64,000 nucleotides of DNA, from the NCBI GenBank assembly GCA_963775315.1, contig CAVZIN010000007.1, forward strand, positions 62,001 to 126,000, given 5' to 3'. The stretch comes from CAWGHZ01 sp963775315. GTDB lineage: Bacteria; Pseudomonadota; Alphaproteobacteria; MPNO01; DASWLB01. The translations under genes and the position numbers were made by a program. The notes beneath the pieces are model-generated. The model did not search any database. It was not told the DNA's origin and saw nothing but the letters and a program-made list of their open reading frames with translations. Shown in pieces: positions 8,944 through 16,652 of the stretch. Position 1 is the stretch's first letter, and each line of letters opens with the position of its first letter.

Positions 8944-10524
8944 ATGGCGTTGCTGCGCTCCGTGGCGACCGTCGGCGGCTATACAATGCTGAGCCGGCTG
9001 ACCGGTTTCGCTCGCGACATGCTGATCGCGGCCCTGGTGGGCGCGGGGCCGGTGGCCGACGCCTTCTTCGTCGCGTTCAAGCTGCCCAACTTCTTCCGCC
9101 GCCTGTTCGCCGAGGGTGCGTTCAACGCCGCCTTCGTGCCGCTGTTCGCCGGACGGCTCGCCGCCGAGGGGGGGGAGGGGGCACGCGACTTCGCCGAGGA
9201 TGTGCTGGCGGTCATGGTGGTGACGCTGCTCGTCTTCGTCACCGTGCTGCAGCTCGCCATGCCGTGGCTGATGTTCGCCTTCGCGCCCGGCTTCTCGGAC
9301 GATCCGGCCAAGTTCGACCTCACCATCACCCTGACGCGGATCGCCTTTCCCTACCTCCTGTTCATCTCGTTGGTGTCGTTCTTCGGCGGGGTCCTGAACT
9401 CGCTCGGCAGGTTCGCGGCGGCGGCGGCGACGCCGATCCTGCTCAACCTCGTGCTGATCGGCGCACTTATCGGGCTCGCCCCCTACGTGCCGACCCCGGG
9501 GCACGCGCTCGCCTGGGGCGTCTCGCTGGCGGGAGCGGCCCAATTCACCTGGCTCGCGATCGCGCTCGACCGGGCGGGCTTCCGGCTTCGGCTGCGCCTG
9601 CCGCGCCTCACGCCGGGCGTCCGGCGCCTGTTCCAGCTCATCCTGCCCGGTGCGCTCGGCGCCGGCGTCGTGCAGGTGAACCTGATGATGGACGTGGTGA
9701 TCGCCTCGCTGTTGCCGACCGGGTCGATCTCGTTCCTCTACTACGCGGACCGGGTGAACCAGCTGCCGCTCGGGGTGATCGGCGTCGCAGTCGGGACGGC
9801 GCTGCTGCCGATCCTGGCGCGCCACATCCGGCTCGGCGAGGAGATGGAGGCGCGCCACCAGCTCAACCGCGCGATCGAGCTTGCCCTCTTGATGACCCTG
9901 CCGGCGGCGGCGGCGCTGATGGCGCTGGCCGGCCCGATCGTCACGACATTGTTCGAGCGCGGGGCGTTCAATGCCGCAGAGGCAAGCGCGACGGCAGGCG
10001 CGCTGGTCGCCTTCGCCTCGGGCCTGCCGGCCTATGTGCTGATCAAGGTGCTTGCCCCCGGCTTCTTCGCGCGCGAGGACACGCGGACGCCCGTCCGCAT
10101 CGCCATCCTGTGCGTGGCGGTGAACTTCGCGCTTAACCTGCTTCTCGGCCTCGCGAGCCCGCTCGCCCATGTCGGAATCGCGACCGCGACCTCGGTCGCC
10201 GCCTGGCTGAACACCACCCTGCTCGCGACGACGCTGCACCGGCGCGGCCATTTCGCGCCCGATGCGAGGCTGCGCGCTAAGCTGCCCCGCATCCTCGCGG
10301 CCACGATCGCGATGGCCGTGCTTGCCGCTCTTGCCGCGCGCTGGGCCGCCGCCCCGCTTGCGGCCGGCGAGGCGACGCGGGCGAGCGCGCTCGCCGCCAT
10401 CGTCGCCGGCGGGATCGTCGTCTTCGCCGTCTTTGCCTTCGCGACCGGTGCCGCCGATCTTGCCGAGCTTCGCCGGGCGCTTGGCCGGGGCTTCGCCCGG
10501 CGCGCCGCAAGGAAGGAGTCCTGA
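8944..10524 (+). CDS. murJ: Lipid II flippase MurJ
   Basis: A 526-residue polytopic membrane protein of the MviN/MurJ family that flips the peptidoglycan precursor lipid II across the inner membrane. The N-terminal signature is clear: GYTMLSRLTGFARDMLIA, then VADAFFVAFKLPNFFRRLFAEGAFNAAFVPLF. About fourteen hydrophobic segments span the chain, as expected for the family, and the conserved FERGAFNA segment is present. The gene lies 65 bases after glnD in the same direction and is probably cotranscribed. The hicAB promoter begins only a few bases after its stop. Confidence 0.95.
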   Translation: MALLRSVATVGGYTMLSRLTGFARDMLIAALVGAGPVADAFFVAFKLPNFFRRLFAEGAFNAAFVPLFAGRLAAEGGEGARDFAEDVLAVMVVTLLVFVTVLQLAMPWLMFAFAPGFSDDPAKFDLTITLTRIAFPYLLFISLVSFFGGVLNSLGRFAAAAATPILLNLVLIGALIGLAPYVPTPGHALAWGVSLAGAAQFTWLAIALDRAGFRLRLRLPRLTPGVRRLFQLILPGALGAGVVQVNLMMDVVIASLLPTGSISFLYYADRVNQLPLGVIGVAVGTALLPILARHIRLGEEMEARHQLNRAIELALLMTLPAAAALMALAGPIVTTLFERGAFNAAEASATAGALVAFASGLPAYVLIKVLAPGFFAREDTRTPVRIAILCVAVNFALNLLLGLASPLAHVGIATATSVAAWLNTTLLATTLHRRGHFAPDARLRAKLPRILAATIAMAVLAALAARWAAAPLAAGEATRASALAAIVAGGIVVFAVFAFATGAADLAELRRALGRGFARRAARKES

Positions 10525-10530
10525 ACAAAA

Positions 10531-10561
10531 TTGTTGCACGCAACAAAAAGGATGCTACATA
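10531..10561 (+). promoter_or_regulatory. Candidate hicAB promoter with overlapping palindromic operator
   Basis: TTGTTGC-AC-GCAACAA (10531-10546) is a perfect 7-bp inverted repeat. A -35-like TTGCAC (10534-10539) overlaps it and is followed, after 16 bases, by a -10-like TACATA (10556-10561). HicB antitoxins usually repress their own operon by binding such palindromes through their C-terminal DNA-binding domain. Transcription from this promoter would start at about 10567-10569, at or just inside the hicA ATG (10566). The stretch is AT-rich compared with its surroundings. Confidence 0.55.
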
Positions 10562-10565
10562 ACGG

Positions 10566-10754
10566 ATGAACGCGAGCGAACTCAGGCGCTGGCTCAAGGC
10601 ACGCGGATGCACGTTCGAGGCGCATCGTGGCGGGGGCAGCCATCTCACCGTCCGACGCGGCGCGCGCAAGAGCCAGTTGCCGATGCACGGCAAGAAGGAA
10701 TTGGGCACGGGGCTCGTGCGAAAGATATTGAAAGACCTGAATCTGGAGATGTGA
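10566..10754 (+). CDS. hicA: Type II toxin HicA, mRNA interferase
   Basis: A 62-residue HicA family protein, a small double-stranded-RNA-binding-fold ribonuclease that cleaves mRNA. The family pattern is present: an N-terminal ELRRWLKARGC helix, the catalytic His in GGGSHLTV (about residue 26), and a C-terminal GLVRKILKDLNL helix. The length is normal (about 60). The start is supported by family length, but there is no ribosome binding site and the predicted transcription start falls on the ATG, so the message may be leaderless. hicB follows after 4 bases. Confidence 0.9.
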   Translation: MNASELRRWLKARGCTFEAHRGGGSHLTVRRGARKSQLPMHGKKELGTGLVRKILKDLNLEM

Positions 10755-10758
10755 GGCG

Positions 10759-11184
10759 ATGCTGGCCTACCCCGTACGTTTGACGAAGGATGACAACGGC
10801 ACGTTGCTGGTGACCTGTCCCGACCTGCCGGAGGTCACCTCGTTCGGGGAAAGCGTGAACGATGCCCTGGCACACGGGTTGGAGGCCGTGGAGGAAGCGA
10901 TCGCTGCACGCATCGCACATCGTGAGCCGATCCCGGATGCGTCGCGCGGACGGATGAAGGTGGTGCTTCCGGCGCAGATCGAGGCCAAGGTGCGCCTCTA
11001 TATTCGCATGCGTGCGGCCGGGGTCAGCAAGAACGAGCTCGCGCGTCGGCTTAAATGGCACCGTCCCCAGGTGGACCGACTTCTCAATCTGCGACACGGA
11101 ACCCGGATGGATGCGGTGGAAGCGGCATTCGAGGCACTCGGCGCTCGCATGAGCGTCGACGTCGTCGAGGGCAACCCCCGTTAG
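10759..11184 (+). CDS. hicB: Type II antitoxin HicB
   Basis: A 141-residue HicB antitoxin. The N-terminal half (about 1-65) has the degraded-RNase-H-like HicB fold, with MLAYPVRLTKDDNGTLLVTC and the PDLPEVTSFGES segment. The C-terminal half (about 80-135) looks like a helix-turn-helix: AGVSKNELARRL followed by HRPQVDRLLNL. It should neutralise HicA and repress the operon through the palindrome upstream of hicA. The gene is 4 bases after hicA, so the two are translationally linked. A plain chromosomal toxin-antitoxin pair between murJ and trpS, with no sign of an adjoining mobile element. Confidence 0.9.
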   Translation: MLAYPVRLTKDDNGTLLVTCPDLPEVTSFGESVNDALAHGLEAVEEAIAARIAHREPIPDASRGRMKVVLPAQIEAKVRLYIRMRAAGVSKNELARRLKWHRPQVDRLLNLRHGTRMDAVEAAFEALGARMSVDVVEGNPR

Positions 11185-11261
11185 CCCGTCAGGCTTGACC
11201 CCTTCCGCTCCAAGGGCGATAACGCGCCGCGCCCGGCACCGCCCGGGCCGGAGATCTTCCG

Positions 11262-12269
11262 ATGAGCCGCATCTTCTCGGGCGTGCAGCCCACCGGCAAC
11301 CTGCACCTCGGCAACTACCTGGGCGCGATCCGCAACTTCGTCCCCCTGCAGGAGGGCAACGAGTGCCTCTACTGCGTGGTCGATCTGCACGCGATCACGG
11401 TCTGGCAGGAGCCGCGCGAGCTGGTCGCCAACATCCGCGAGGTGACGGCGGCGTTCCTCGCCTCCGGCATCGATCCGAAGCGCTCGATCGTGTTCAACCA
11501 GTCGCAGGTCTCGGCCCATGCCGAGCTCGCCTGGGTGTTCAACTGCGTCGCGCGGCTCGGCTGGCTCAACCGCATGACCCAGTTCAAGGAGAAGGCCGGC
11601 AAGGACCGCGAGAACGCCTCGGTCGGGCTTTTCGCCTACCCCAGCCTCATGGCGGCGGACATCCTGGCCTATAAGGCCACGCACGTGCCGGTGGGGGAGG
11701 ACCAGAAGCAGCATTTGGAGCTGACCCGCGACATCGCGCAGAAGTTCAACAACGATTTCGGCACCCTGACCTTTCCGCTAGTCGAGCCGCTGATCCTGGG
11801 CGAGGCGGCGCGGGTGATGAGCCTGCGCGACGGCACCAAGAAGATGTCGAAGTCCGACGCGTCGGATGCCTCGCGCATCAACCTGACCGACGACGCCGAC
11901 ACGATCGCCCACAAGCTCCGCCGTGCCCGCACCGATCCGAACCCGGTGCCCGACGGCTCGGCCGAGGGTGGCACCCGCACCGAGCGGCCCGAGGCGTTCA
12001 ACCTGATCGAGATCTATGCCGCCCTCGCCGACCGCCCCATGGCCGACGTGATGCGTGAGCATGGCGGCAAGCCGTTCTCCGCCTTCAAGGAGGCGCTGAC
12101 CGAGGTGGCGGTGGCGAAGCTCGGCCCGATTGGGGCCGAGATGCGCCGGCTGCGCGCTGACCCGGGCCATGTCGATGCCGTTCTGCGCGACGGGGCCGTG
12201 CGTGCGCGGGCGCTGTCCGAGCCGGTCATCAGAGAGGTGCAGGAGGTGGTGGGGCTGCTGCGGCCATAA
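11262..12269 (+). CDS. trpS: Tryptophan--tRNA ligase
   Basis: A class I aminoacyl-tRNA synthetase (335 residues) charging tRNA-Trp. The HIGH-like motif is in TGNLHLGNYLGA (about 11-22), and the KMSKS loop is intact in TKKMSKSDASDASRI (about 193-207). Length is normal for bacterial TrpRS (325-340). The gene follows hicAB by 77 bases in the same direction. Housekeeping; no unusual features seen. Confidence 0.96.
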   Translation: MSRIFSGVQPTGNLHLGNYLGAIRNFVPLQEGNECLYCVVDLHAITVWQEPRELVANIREVTAAFLASGIDPKRSIVFNQSQVSAHAELAWVFNCVARLGWLNRMTQFKEKAGKDRENASVGLFAYPSLMAADILAYKATHVPVGEDQKQHLELTRDIAQKFNNDFGTLTFPLVEPLILGEAARVMSLRDGTKKMSKSDASDASRINLTDDADTIAHKLRRARTDPNPVPDGSAEGGTRTERPEAFNLIEIYAALADRPMADVMREHGGKPFSAFKEALTEVAVAKLGPIGAEMRRLRADPGHVDAVLRDGAVRARALSEPVIREVQEVVGLLRP

Positions 12270-12438
12270 GCCCGGCGGCGCCGGTGCGCCGGCTGCGTTA
12301 GGGTAAAATTCGTAGAGTCTGTGGCAAAAGCCCTTGCGCCGGTTCGGCGAGGCTCGCAAATAAAGGCGCGCGGCGCCCTCCGGCGCTTCGCCCTCCGGCG
12401 GGAACCGGTCCCATCGTGTCGATACCGCCCCGACCCTG

Positions 12439-13365
12439 ATGCAGATTTATCTCCCCATTGCGGAGATGTCGGCGAACGTTCTCGCCCTTCTGGGGCTCGG
12501 CGGGCTGGTCGGATTCCTGACCGGGGTCTTCGGCATCGGCGGCGGCTTCCTGATGACGCCGCTTTTGATCTTTGCCGGCGTGCCGCCAGCGGTGGCTGTT
12601 GCGACCTCGGCGAACCAGGTCGTCGCCTCCTCCGTGTCCGGCGCGCTCGCCCACTGGCGGCGCGGCAATGTCGACCTCAAGATGGGACTGATCCTGCTCT
12701 GCGGCGGCATCTTGGGCTCGGCCGCGGGCGTCGGCGTATTTACGGTGCTGCGCGGGATCGGCCAGGTCGATCTGGTCGTCTCGCTCGCCTATGTCCTGTT
12801 CTTGGGGGCGGTCGGCCTCCTGATGCTGATCGAAAGCGTGCTCGCCTGGTGGCGTGGCCGCAACCCCTCGGTGCGCCGGCGCAGGCTGCACGTCCATCTC
12901 TGGATCCACCGGCTGCCCCTCAAGATGCGGTTTCGCCGGTCGAAGCTCTATATCAGCGCGATCGCGCCCTTTCTGATCGGGGTCGTCGTATCGTTCGTCT
13001 CCGGCCTGATGGGCATCGGCGGCGGGTTCATCATGATCCCGGCGATGATCTACCTGCTCGGCATGCCGACCTCGGTGGTGATCGGCACGTCGCTGTTCCA
13101 GATCATTTTCGTTGTCGCCAACATCACCTTCCTGCAGGCGGTGAACAACCAGACGGTCGACGTGGTGCTGGCGCTGATCCTGCTGGTCGGCGCGGTCATC
13201 GGGGCGCAGGTCGGCACCATGGTCGGCGGCCGCATGCGGAGCGAGCAGCTCCGCGCCCTGCTCGGCCTCATCGTGCTCGCCGTCGGGGCGGGCGTCGCCT
13301 ACAACCTGATCGCGCCGCCGGCCCAGCCCTTCTCTATCGAGACCGTCTCGGGAGCGACGCCTTGA
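12439..13365 (+). CDS. TSUP family exporter (TauE/SafE-like)
   Basis: A 308-residue inner-membrane protein of the TauE/SafE/YfcA family, transporters of sulfite, sulfoacetate and other anions. The two family repeats are clear: LVGFLTGVFGIGGGFLMTPL near the N-terminus and VSFVSGLMGIGGGFIMIPAM in the middle, each followed by a run of hydrophobic segments. A charged loop of about 40 residues (WWRGRNPSVRRRR...) separates the halves. The stop overlaps the start of the TIGR02186 gene, indicating translational coupling. The substrate cannot be read from the sequence. Confidence 0.9.
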   Translation: MQIYLPIAEMSANVLALLGLGGLVGFLTGVFGIGGGFLMTPLLIFAGVPPAVAVATSANQVVASSVSGALAHWRRGNVDLKMGLILLCGGILGSAAGVGVFTVLRGIGQVDLVVSLAYVLFLGAVGLLMLIESVLAWWRGRNPSVRRRRLHVHLWIHRLPLKMRFRRSKLYISAIAPFLIGVVVSFVSGLMGIGGGFIMIPAMIYLLGMPTSVVIGTSLFQIIFVVANITFLQAVNNQTVDVVLALILLVGAVIGAQVGTMVGGRMRSEQLRALLGLIVLAVGAGVAYNLIAPPAQPFSIETVSGATP

Positions 13366-14120
13366 GGGTGGCGGCGCGCGCCGCGGCCGGACTGCTCGCC
13401 GCCATGGCCGCGCTCGCCGCGCTACGTCCGGCGGCCGCGCAGGAGCAGCCGCTGGTCGCCGACATATCGAGCCGCGAGATCGCCATCTCCACCGGTTTCG
13501 CCGGTGCCGATCTGCTTCTGTTCGGGGCGATCGAAGGGCGCGGCGACGTGGTGGTGGTGGTGCGAGGGCCGCGCCAGCCGATAGTGGTGCGCCACAAGGC
13601 ACGGGTCCTTGGTGTCTGGGTCAACACCGAGTCGCGCACTTTCGTCGGCCTGCCGCAGTACTATCGCGTCGCCGCCACGCGCCCGCTGTCCGAGGTGGCG
13701 GCGCACTCCGTGCTCGCGCGCTATGAGATCGGCGAACAGAATCTCGATTTCGAGTTGGCCGCGGGCGAGCCAACCGACCATCTCGGCGAGTTCCGCGACG
13801 CGCTGCTTCGCGCCAAGGCGGCCGAGTCCCTCTATGGCGGCGATGCGGGAAACGTCTATGTGATCGGCGGGCGGCTGTTCCGCACCACCGTCTCGTTTCC
13901 CCCATCGGTGCCGACCGGGCTCTACCAGGTCGAGATGTATTTGTTCCGCGACGGCCGGCTGGTCAGCCGCCGGACGACGCCGCTGGTGGTGCGCAAGGTG
14001 GGGCTCGAGGCCGACATCTATAGCTATGCACACGATCAATCTGTAAATTATGGACTGATTGCCATCGCCGTTGCGTTAATGGCAGGATGGCTGGCGGGCG
14101 TTGCGTTCCGCAAGCATTAG
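13362..14120 (+). CDS. TIGR02186 family membrane-anchored protein
   Basis: An alphaproteobacterial family of unknown function (TIGR02186/PF09608), often encoded beside a TSUP transporter as here. With the TTG at 13362 the protein has 252 residues; that start overlaps the exporter stop and has GGGAG 7 bases upstream. It gives a better signal peptide (RVAARAAAGLLAAMAALAAL, cleavage after AAAQ) than the internal ATG at 13404. GTG at 13368 is also possible. The mature part is an extracytoplasmic beta-rich domain containing LLLFGAIEGRGDVVVVVRGP. A single C-terminal membrane segment (YGLIAIAVALMAGWLAGVAF) ends in a short basic tail. It may be an accessory factor for the exporter. Confidence 0.82.
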   Translation: MRVAARAAAGLLAAMAALAALRPAAAQEQPLVADISSREIAISTGFAGADLLLFGAIEGRGDVVVVVRGPRQPIVVRHKARVLGVWVNTESRTFVGLPQYYRVAATRPLSEVAAHSVLARYEIGEQNLDFELAAGEPTDHLGEFRDALLRAKAAESLYGGDAGNVYVIGGRLFRTTVSFPPSVPTGLYQVEMYLFRDGRLVSRRTTPLVVRKVGLEADIYSYAHDQSVNYGLIAIAVALMAGWLAGVAFRKH

Positions 14121-14145
14121 GGCAGGGCGCTAGTGTCCCGAATCC

Positions 14146-14188
14146 GAAGTTCGCATTGTCGCCTGGCACTGCCAATGTTGCGAACTTC
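14146..14188. repeat. Perfect 10-bp inverted repeat upstream of the universal stress protein gene
   Basis: GAAGTTCGCA (14146-14155) and TGCGAACTTC (14179-14188) are exact inverted complements separated by 23 bases. The similarity continues outward (TCC-GAAG and CTTC-CGA). The structure lies between the TIGR02186 stop and the usp ribosome binding site. It could be an operator for usp, a terminator for the upstream pair, or a small mobile repeat. No second copy was noticed in the window. Confidence 0.55.
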
Positions 14189-14215
14189 CGATCCACCAGA
14201 CTAGGGGGAGATCAC

Positions 14216-14740
14216 ATGACGCCGGACAATTCCGCCGCCAGCGCCGCGGCGAGCGCCGAAACCCCGCCGCACCACGACCACGAGCGCATCTTTCTGGTCG
14301 TCGTGGATGCGTCGCGCGAGATGCGCAACGCGATGCATTTCGCCTGCCGCCGCGCGCAGTCGACCGGCGGTCGCGTCGCACTCCTCTACGTGATGGAGCG
14401 GGCGGACTTCCAGCACTGGATGGCGGTCGAGGAGAAGATGCGCGCCGAGCGCCGCGAGGAGGCGGAGGAGGTGCTGCAGCATCTTGCTTCGGAAGTGCTG
14501 TCTGTCGCGGGCAAGCTCCCGATCCTCTACGTGCGCGAGGGCCACGCGCGCGACGCGATCCTGGAGGTCATCCAGGAGGAGCCGCGCATCGCCGTCCTCG
14601 TGCTGGGCGCCGGAACGGGGAACAAGGGGCCGGGTCCGCTGGTCACGTCGCTCGCCGGCAAGATGTCGGGAAAGTTTCCCATCCCGATCACGGTCGTTCC
14701 CGGCAATCTCACCGAAGAACAGATCGACCATCTCACCTGA
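14216..14740 (+). CDS. Universal stress protein (UspA family)
   Basis: A 174-residue cytoplasmic protein with one Usp domain. An acidic/alanine-rich leader of about 22 residues precedes the first strand, RIFLVVVDASREM. The helix with MERADFQHWMAVEEK and the C-terminal glycine-rich nucleotide loop VLGAGTGNKGPGPLVTSLAG fit the family, ending in the strand FPIPITVVPG. The loop is close to the ATP-binding consensus, so nucleotide binding is plausible. The ATG at 14216 is chosen because GGGGGAG lies 8 bases upstream; a longer in-frame extension to 14087 has no support. Role probably in stress or energy-limited conditions. Confidence 0.88.
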   Translation: MTPDNSAASAAASAETPPHHDHERIFLVVVDASREMRNAMHFACRRAQSTGGRVALLYVMERADFQHWMAVEEKMRAERREEAEEVLQHLASEVLSVAGKLPILYVREGHARDAILEVIQEEPRIAVLVLGAGTGNKGPGPLVTSLAGKMSGKFPIPITVVPGNLTEEQIDHLT

Positions 14741-14961
14741 CCTTCCGGCGACGTCCGGAATCGCGGCGCCAGTCATTGCGCCCGCATTAACGCCGTCCAT
14801 TAACCATGGCGGCGATTTCCGGCGAATATTTCTAAAAATTTCTTTGCCCGGAAACTCAAGGGCTTGCACCCCGTTACCCCCAGGCGAGGCGCGGCGCGCT
14901 TGATCTTAAGGAACCCTTAATCCATGTTCGACGCCTCGGATCAACGACGAGTACGGGGCCC

Positions 14962-15510
14962 ATGTTCATCCAGACCGAAGCGACGCCCAACCCGGCGACC
15001 CTGAAGTTCCTGCCCGGCCAGACGGTGCTGGCTGAGGGCACGGCCGACTTTGCGAGCCGCGACGCGGCGGCCCGCTCGCCGCTCGCCGAAAGGCTGTTCG
15101 GCGTCGAGGGGGTGACCGGGGTGTTCCTCGGCGCGGACTTCGTGTCCGTCACCAAGGTGGAAGATGCCGAGTGGCACGTTCTGAAGCCCGCCGTCCTCGG
15201 CGCGCTGATGACGCACTTCGCCTCCGGCGCGCCGGCCCTCGCCGAGGGCGCGGCAGACGATGTCGCCGCCGAGGATGACGACGAGCTTGTCGCACAGATC
15301 AAGGAACTGCTCGACACGCGGGTGCGCCCTGCCGTCGCCCAGGATGGCGGGGACATCGTCTATCGCGGGTTCGAGGAGGGGGTCGTCTACCTGCATCTGC
15401 AGGGCGCGTGCTCCGGCTGCCCGTCTTCGACGGCGACGCTGAAGATGGGCATCGAAAATCTGCTCAAGCACTACATCCCCGAGGTCGTCGGGGTGGAAGC
15501 GGTCCAGTAG
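14962..15510 (+). CDS. Nfu/NifU family iron-sulfur cluster carrier
   Basis: A 182-residue scaffold/carrier delivering Fe-S clusters to apoproteins. The N-terminal Nfu_N domain starts MFIQTEATPNPATLKFLPG and spans about 1-87. The C-terminal NifU domain carries the cluster-binding CxxC in GACSGCPSS (about 148-156). An acidic linker (AADDVAAEDDDE) joins them. This is the architecture of the mitochondrial NFU1 and alphaproteobacterial Nfu proteins. It stands alone, 221 bases downstream of usp. Confidence 0.93.
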   Translation: MFIQTEATPNPATLKFLPGQTVLAEGTADFASRDAAARSPLAERLFGVEGVTGVFLGADFVSVTKVEDAEWHVLKPAVLGALMTHFASGAPALAEGAADDVAAEDDDELVAQIKELLDTRVRPAVAQDGGDIVYRGFEEGVVYLHLQGACSGCPSSTATLKMGIENLLKHYIPEVVGVEAVQ

Positions 15511-15628
15511 CCGCCCCGCGGAATAAGCGGGAACAAAAGGAGAGGTCGCGCCGGCGCGTCAAGCAAGCCGGCATCGTGCAGGATCCCCCTCGCGCGTGCG
15601 TTCGCGAGGGCAAAGCAGGAAAAAGCGC

Positions 15629-16642
15629 ATGCAGGGATACCTCGTCCGGCGCTCGCGCCGAGAGATCGCCCGTGAGGTCGTTGTGGCCACCGGGTTGGCA
15701 GTCACCATCGGCTATCTCGTCCTCGGGGCCGGACATCCGTTGGCCTCGCTGCCGCCGACCGGCGGCGACGGAGTCCCGTCCGCGACGGAGCGTCTGGCCG
15801 AGCTCGACCGGCCCGCGGTGGAGAGCGGCCCGGTCGCCACGGCCTCGGTCGCGCACCTCAGCGAGATGTTCCACAAGCTGGGCTACGACCTCGCCACCGT
15901 CCGGTCGGAGCGCGAGGTGCCGCGCGTCTTCCTCGGCAGCCTGCCGCCCGACATCGCCAAAATGTCTGAGGTCGAGGCGCGCAAGCTGGTGTTCCTCAAG
16001 GCCGTGCTGCCGCTGGTGCTGCACGTCAACGAGGTCATCGAGGGCGACCGCGACCGCATCGTCGCGCTGGAGACGCGGGTCGAGAACGGCGGGACGATGA
16101 GCGCGGCAGACCGCGCCTGGCTCTCTCGCGTCGCCGAGGATTACGGGCTCGACGCCGATGCCTCGTTCGCCGAGATCCTGTCCCACGTCGACGTGGTCCC
16201 GCCCTCGCTCGCCCTCGCCCAGGCGGCGGTCGAGAGCGGTTGGGGCACATCGCGCTTCGCGCAGGAGGCGAACGCTCTCTTTGGCCAGTACAGCTGGACC
16301 GGCGATGGGGTGGTGCCGCTCGATCGCGATGCCGGCAAGACCCATACGGTGAAGGCGTTCGACTACCTCGTCGATGCTGTGAAGGCCTACGCGATCAACC
16401 TGAACACCAACCCGGCCTATCACGGGTTCCGCAAGCTGCGCGCCCGGATGCGGGCCGAGGACCAGCAGCCCGACGGCTATGCGCTGGCGCGAACCCTCGA
16501 CCACTATTCGGAGCGGCGCCAGGCCTACGTGAAGGAGCTTCGCCTCACGATCCGGGCGAACGACCTGCGCGCGCTCGACGAGGCCCGCCTGTCGCGCAAT
16601 GTCGACCTCAGGGTCGCGGACGCGTCCGACCCGGCGATCTGA
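15629..16642 (+). CDS. Membrane-anchored glucosaminidase-domain protein (Bax-like)
   Basis: A 337-residue envelope protein. One N-terminal hydrophobic segment (EVVVATGLAVTIGYLVLGAG, about 15-34) likely anchors it with the rest in the periplasm. The C-terminal half matches the glucosaminidase/Bax family that cleaves peptidoglycan glycan: PPSLALAQAAVESGWGTSRF with the catalytic Glu, then EANALFGQYSW, and a late SERRQAYVKELR segment. The ATG at 15629 has AGGA 8 bases upstream; an earlier ATG at 15596 lacks this. It converges with the polysaccharide deacetylase gene, 10 bases apart. Confidence 0.85.
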   Translation: MQGYLVRRSRREIAREVVVATGLAVTIGYLVLGAGHPLASLPPTGGDGVPSATERLAELDRPAVESGPVATASVAHLSEMFHKLGYDLATVRSEREVPRVFLGSLPPDIAKMSEVEARKLVFLKAVLPLVLHVNEVIEGDRDRIVALETRVENGGTMSAADRAWLSRVAEDYGLDADASFAEILSHVDVVPPSLALAQAAVESGWGTSRFAQEANALFGQYSWTGDGVVPLDRDAGKTHTVKAFDYLVDAVKAYAINLNTNPAYHGFRKLRARMRAEDQQPDGYALARTLDHYSERRQAYVKELRLTIRANDLRALDEARLSRNVDLRVADASDPAI

Positions 16643-16652
16643 CGAGAACGGA

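Noticed and set aside
10559..11190. hicAB as the remnant of a mobile island
   Set aside because: No transposase, integrase, flanking repeat or composition shift; murJ and trpS flank it cleanly.
12321..13361. A 599-codon version of the TIGR02186 protein starting far upstream
   Set aside because: The extension lies inside the TSUP exporter in another frame and has no signal peptide; the TTG at 13362 gives the expected start.
14800..14875. A possible CtrA-like TTAACCAT (14800-14807) and EcfG-like GGAAA-N17-CGTT (14850-14875) before the Nfu gene
   Set aside because: Each is a single short match; the EcfG -35 lacks the final C and no other copy was found upstream of likely stress genes here.
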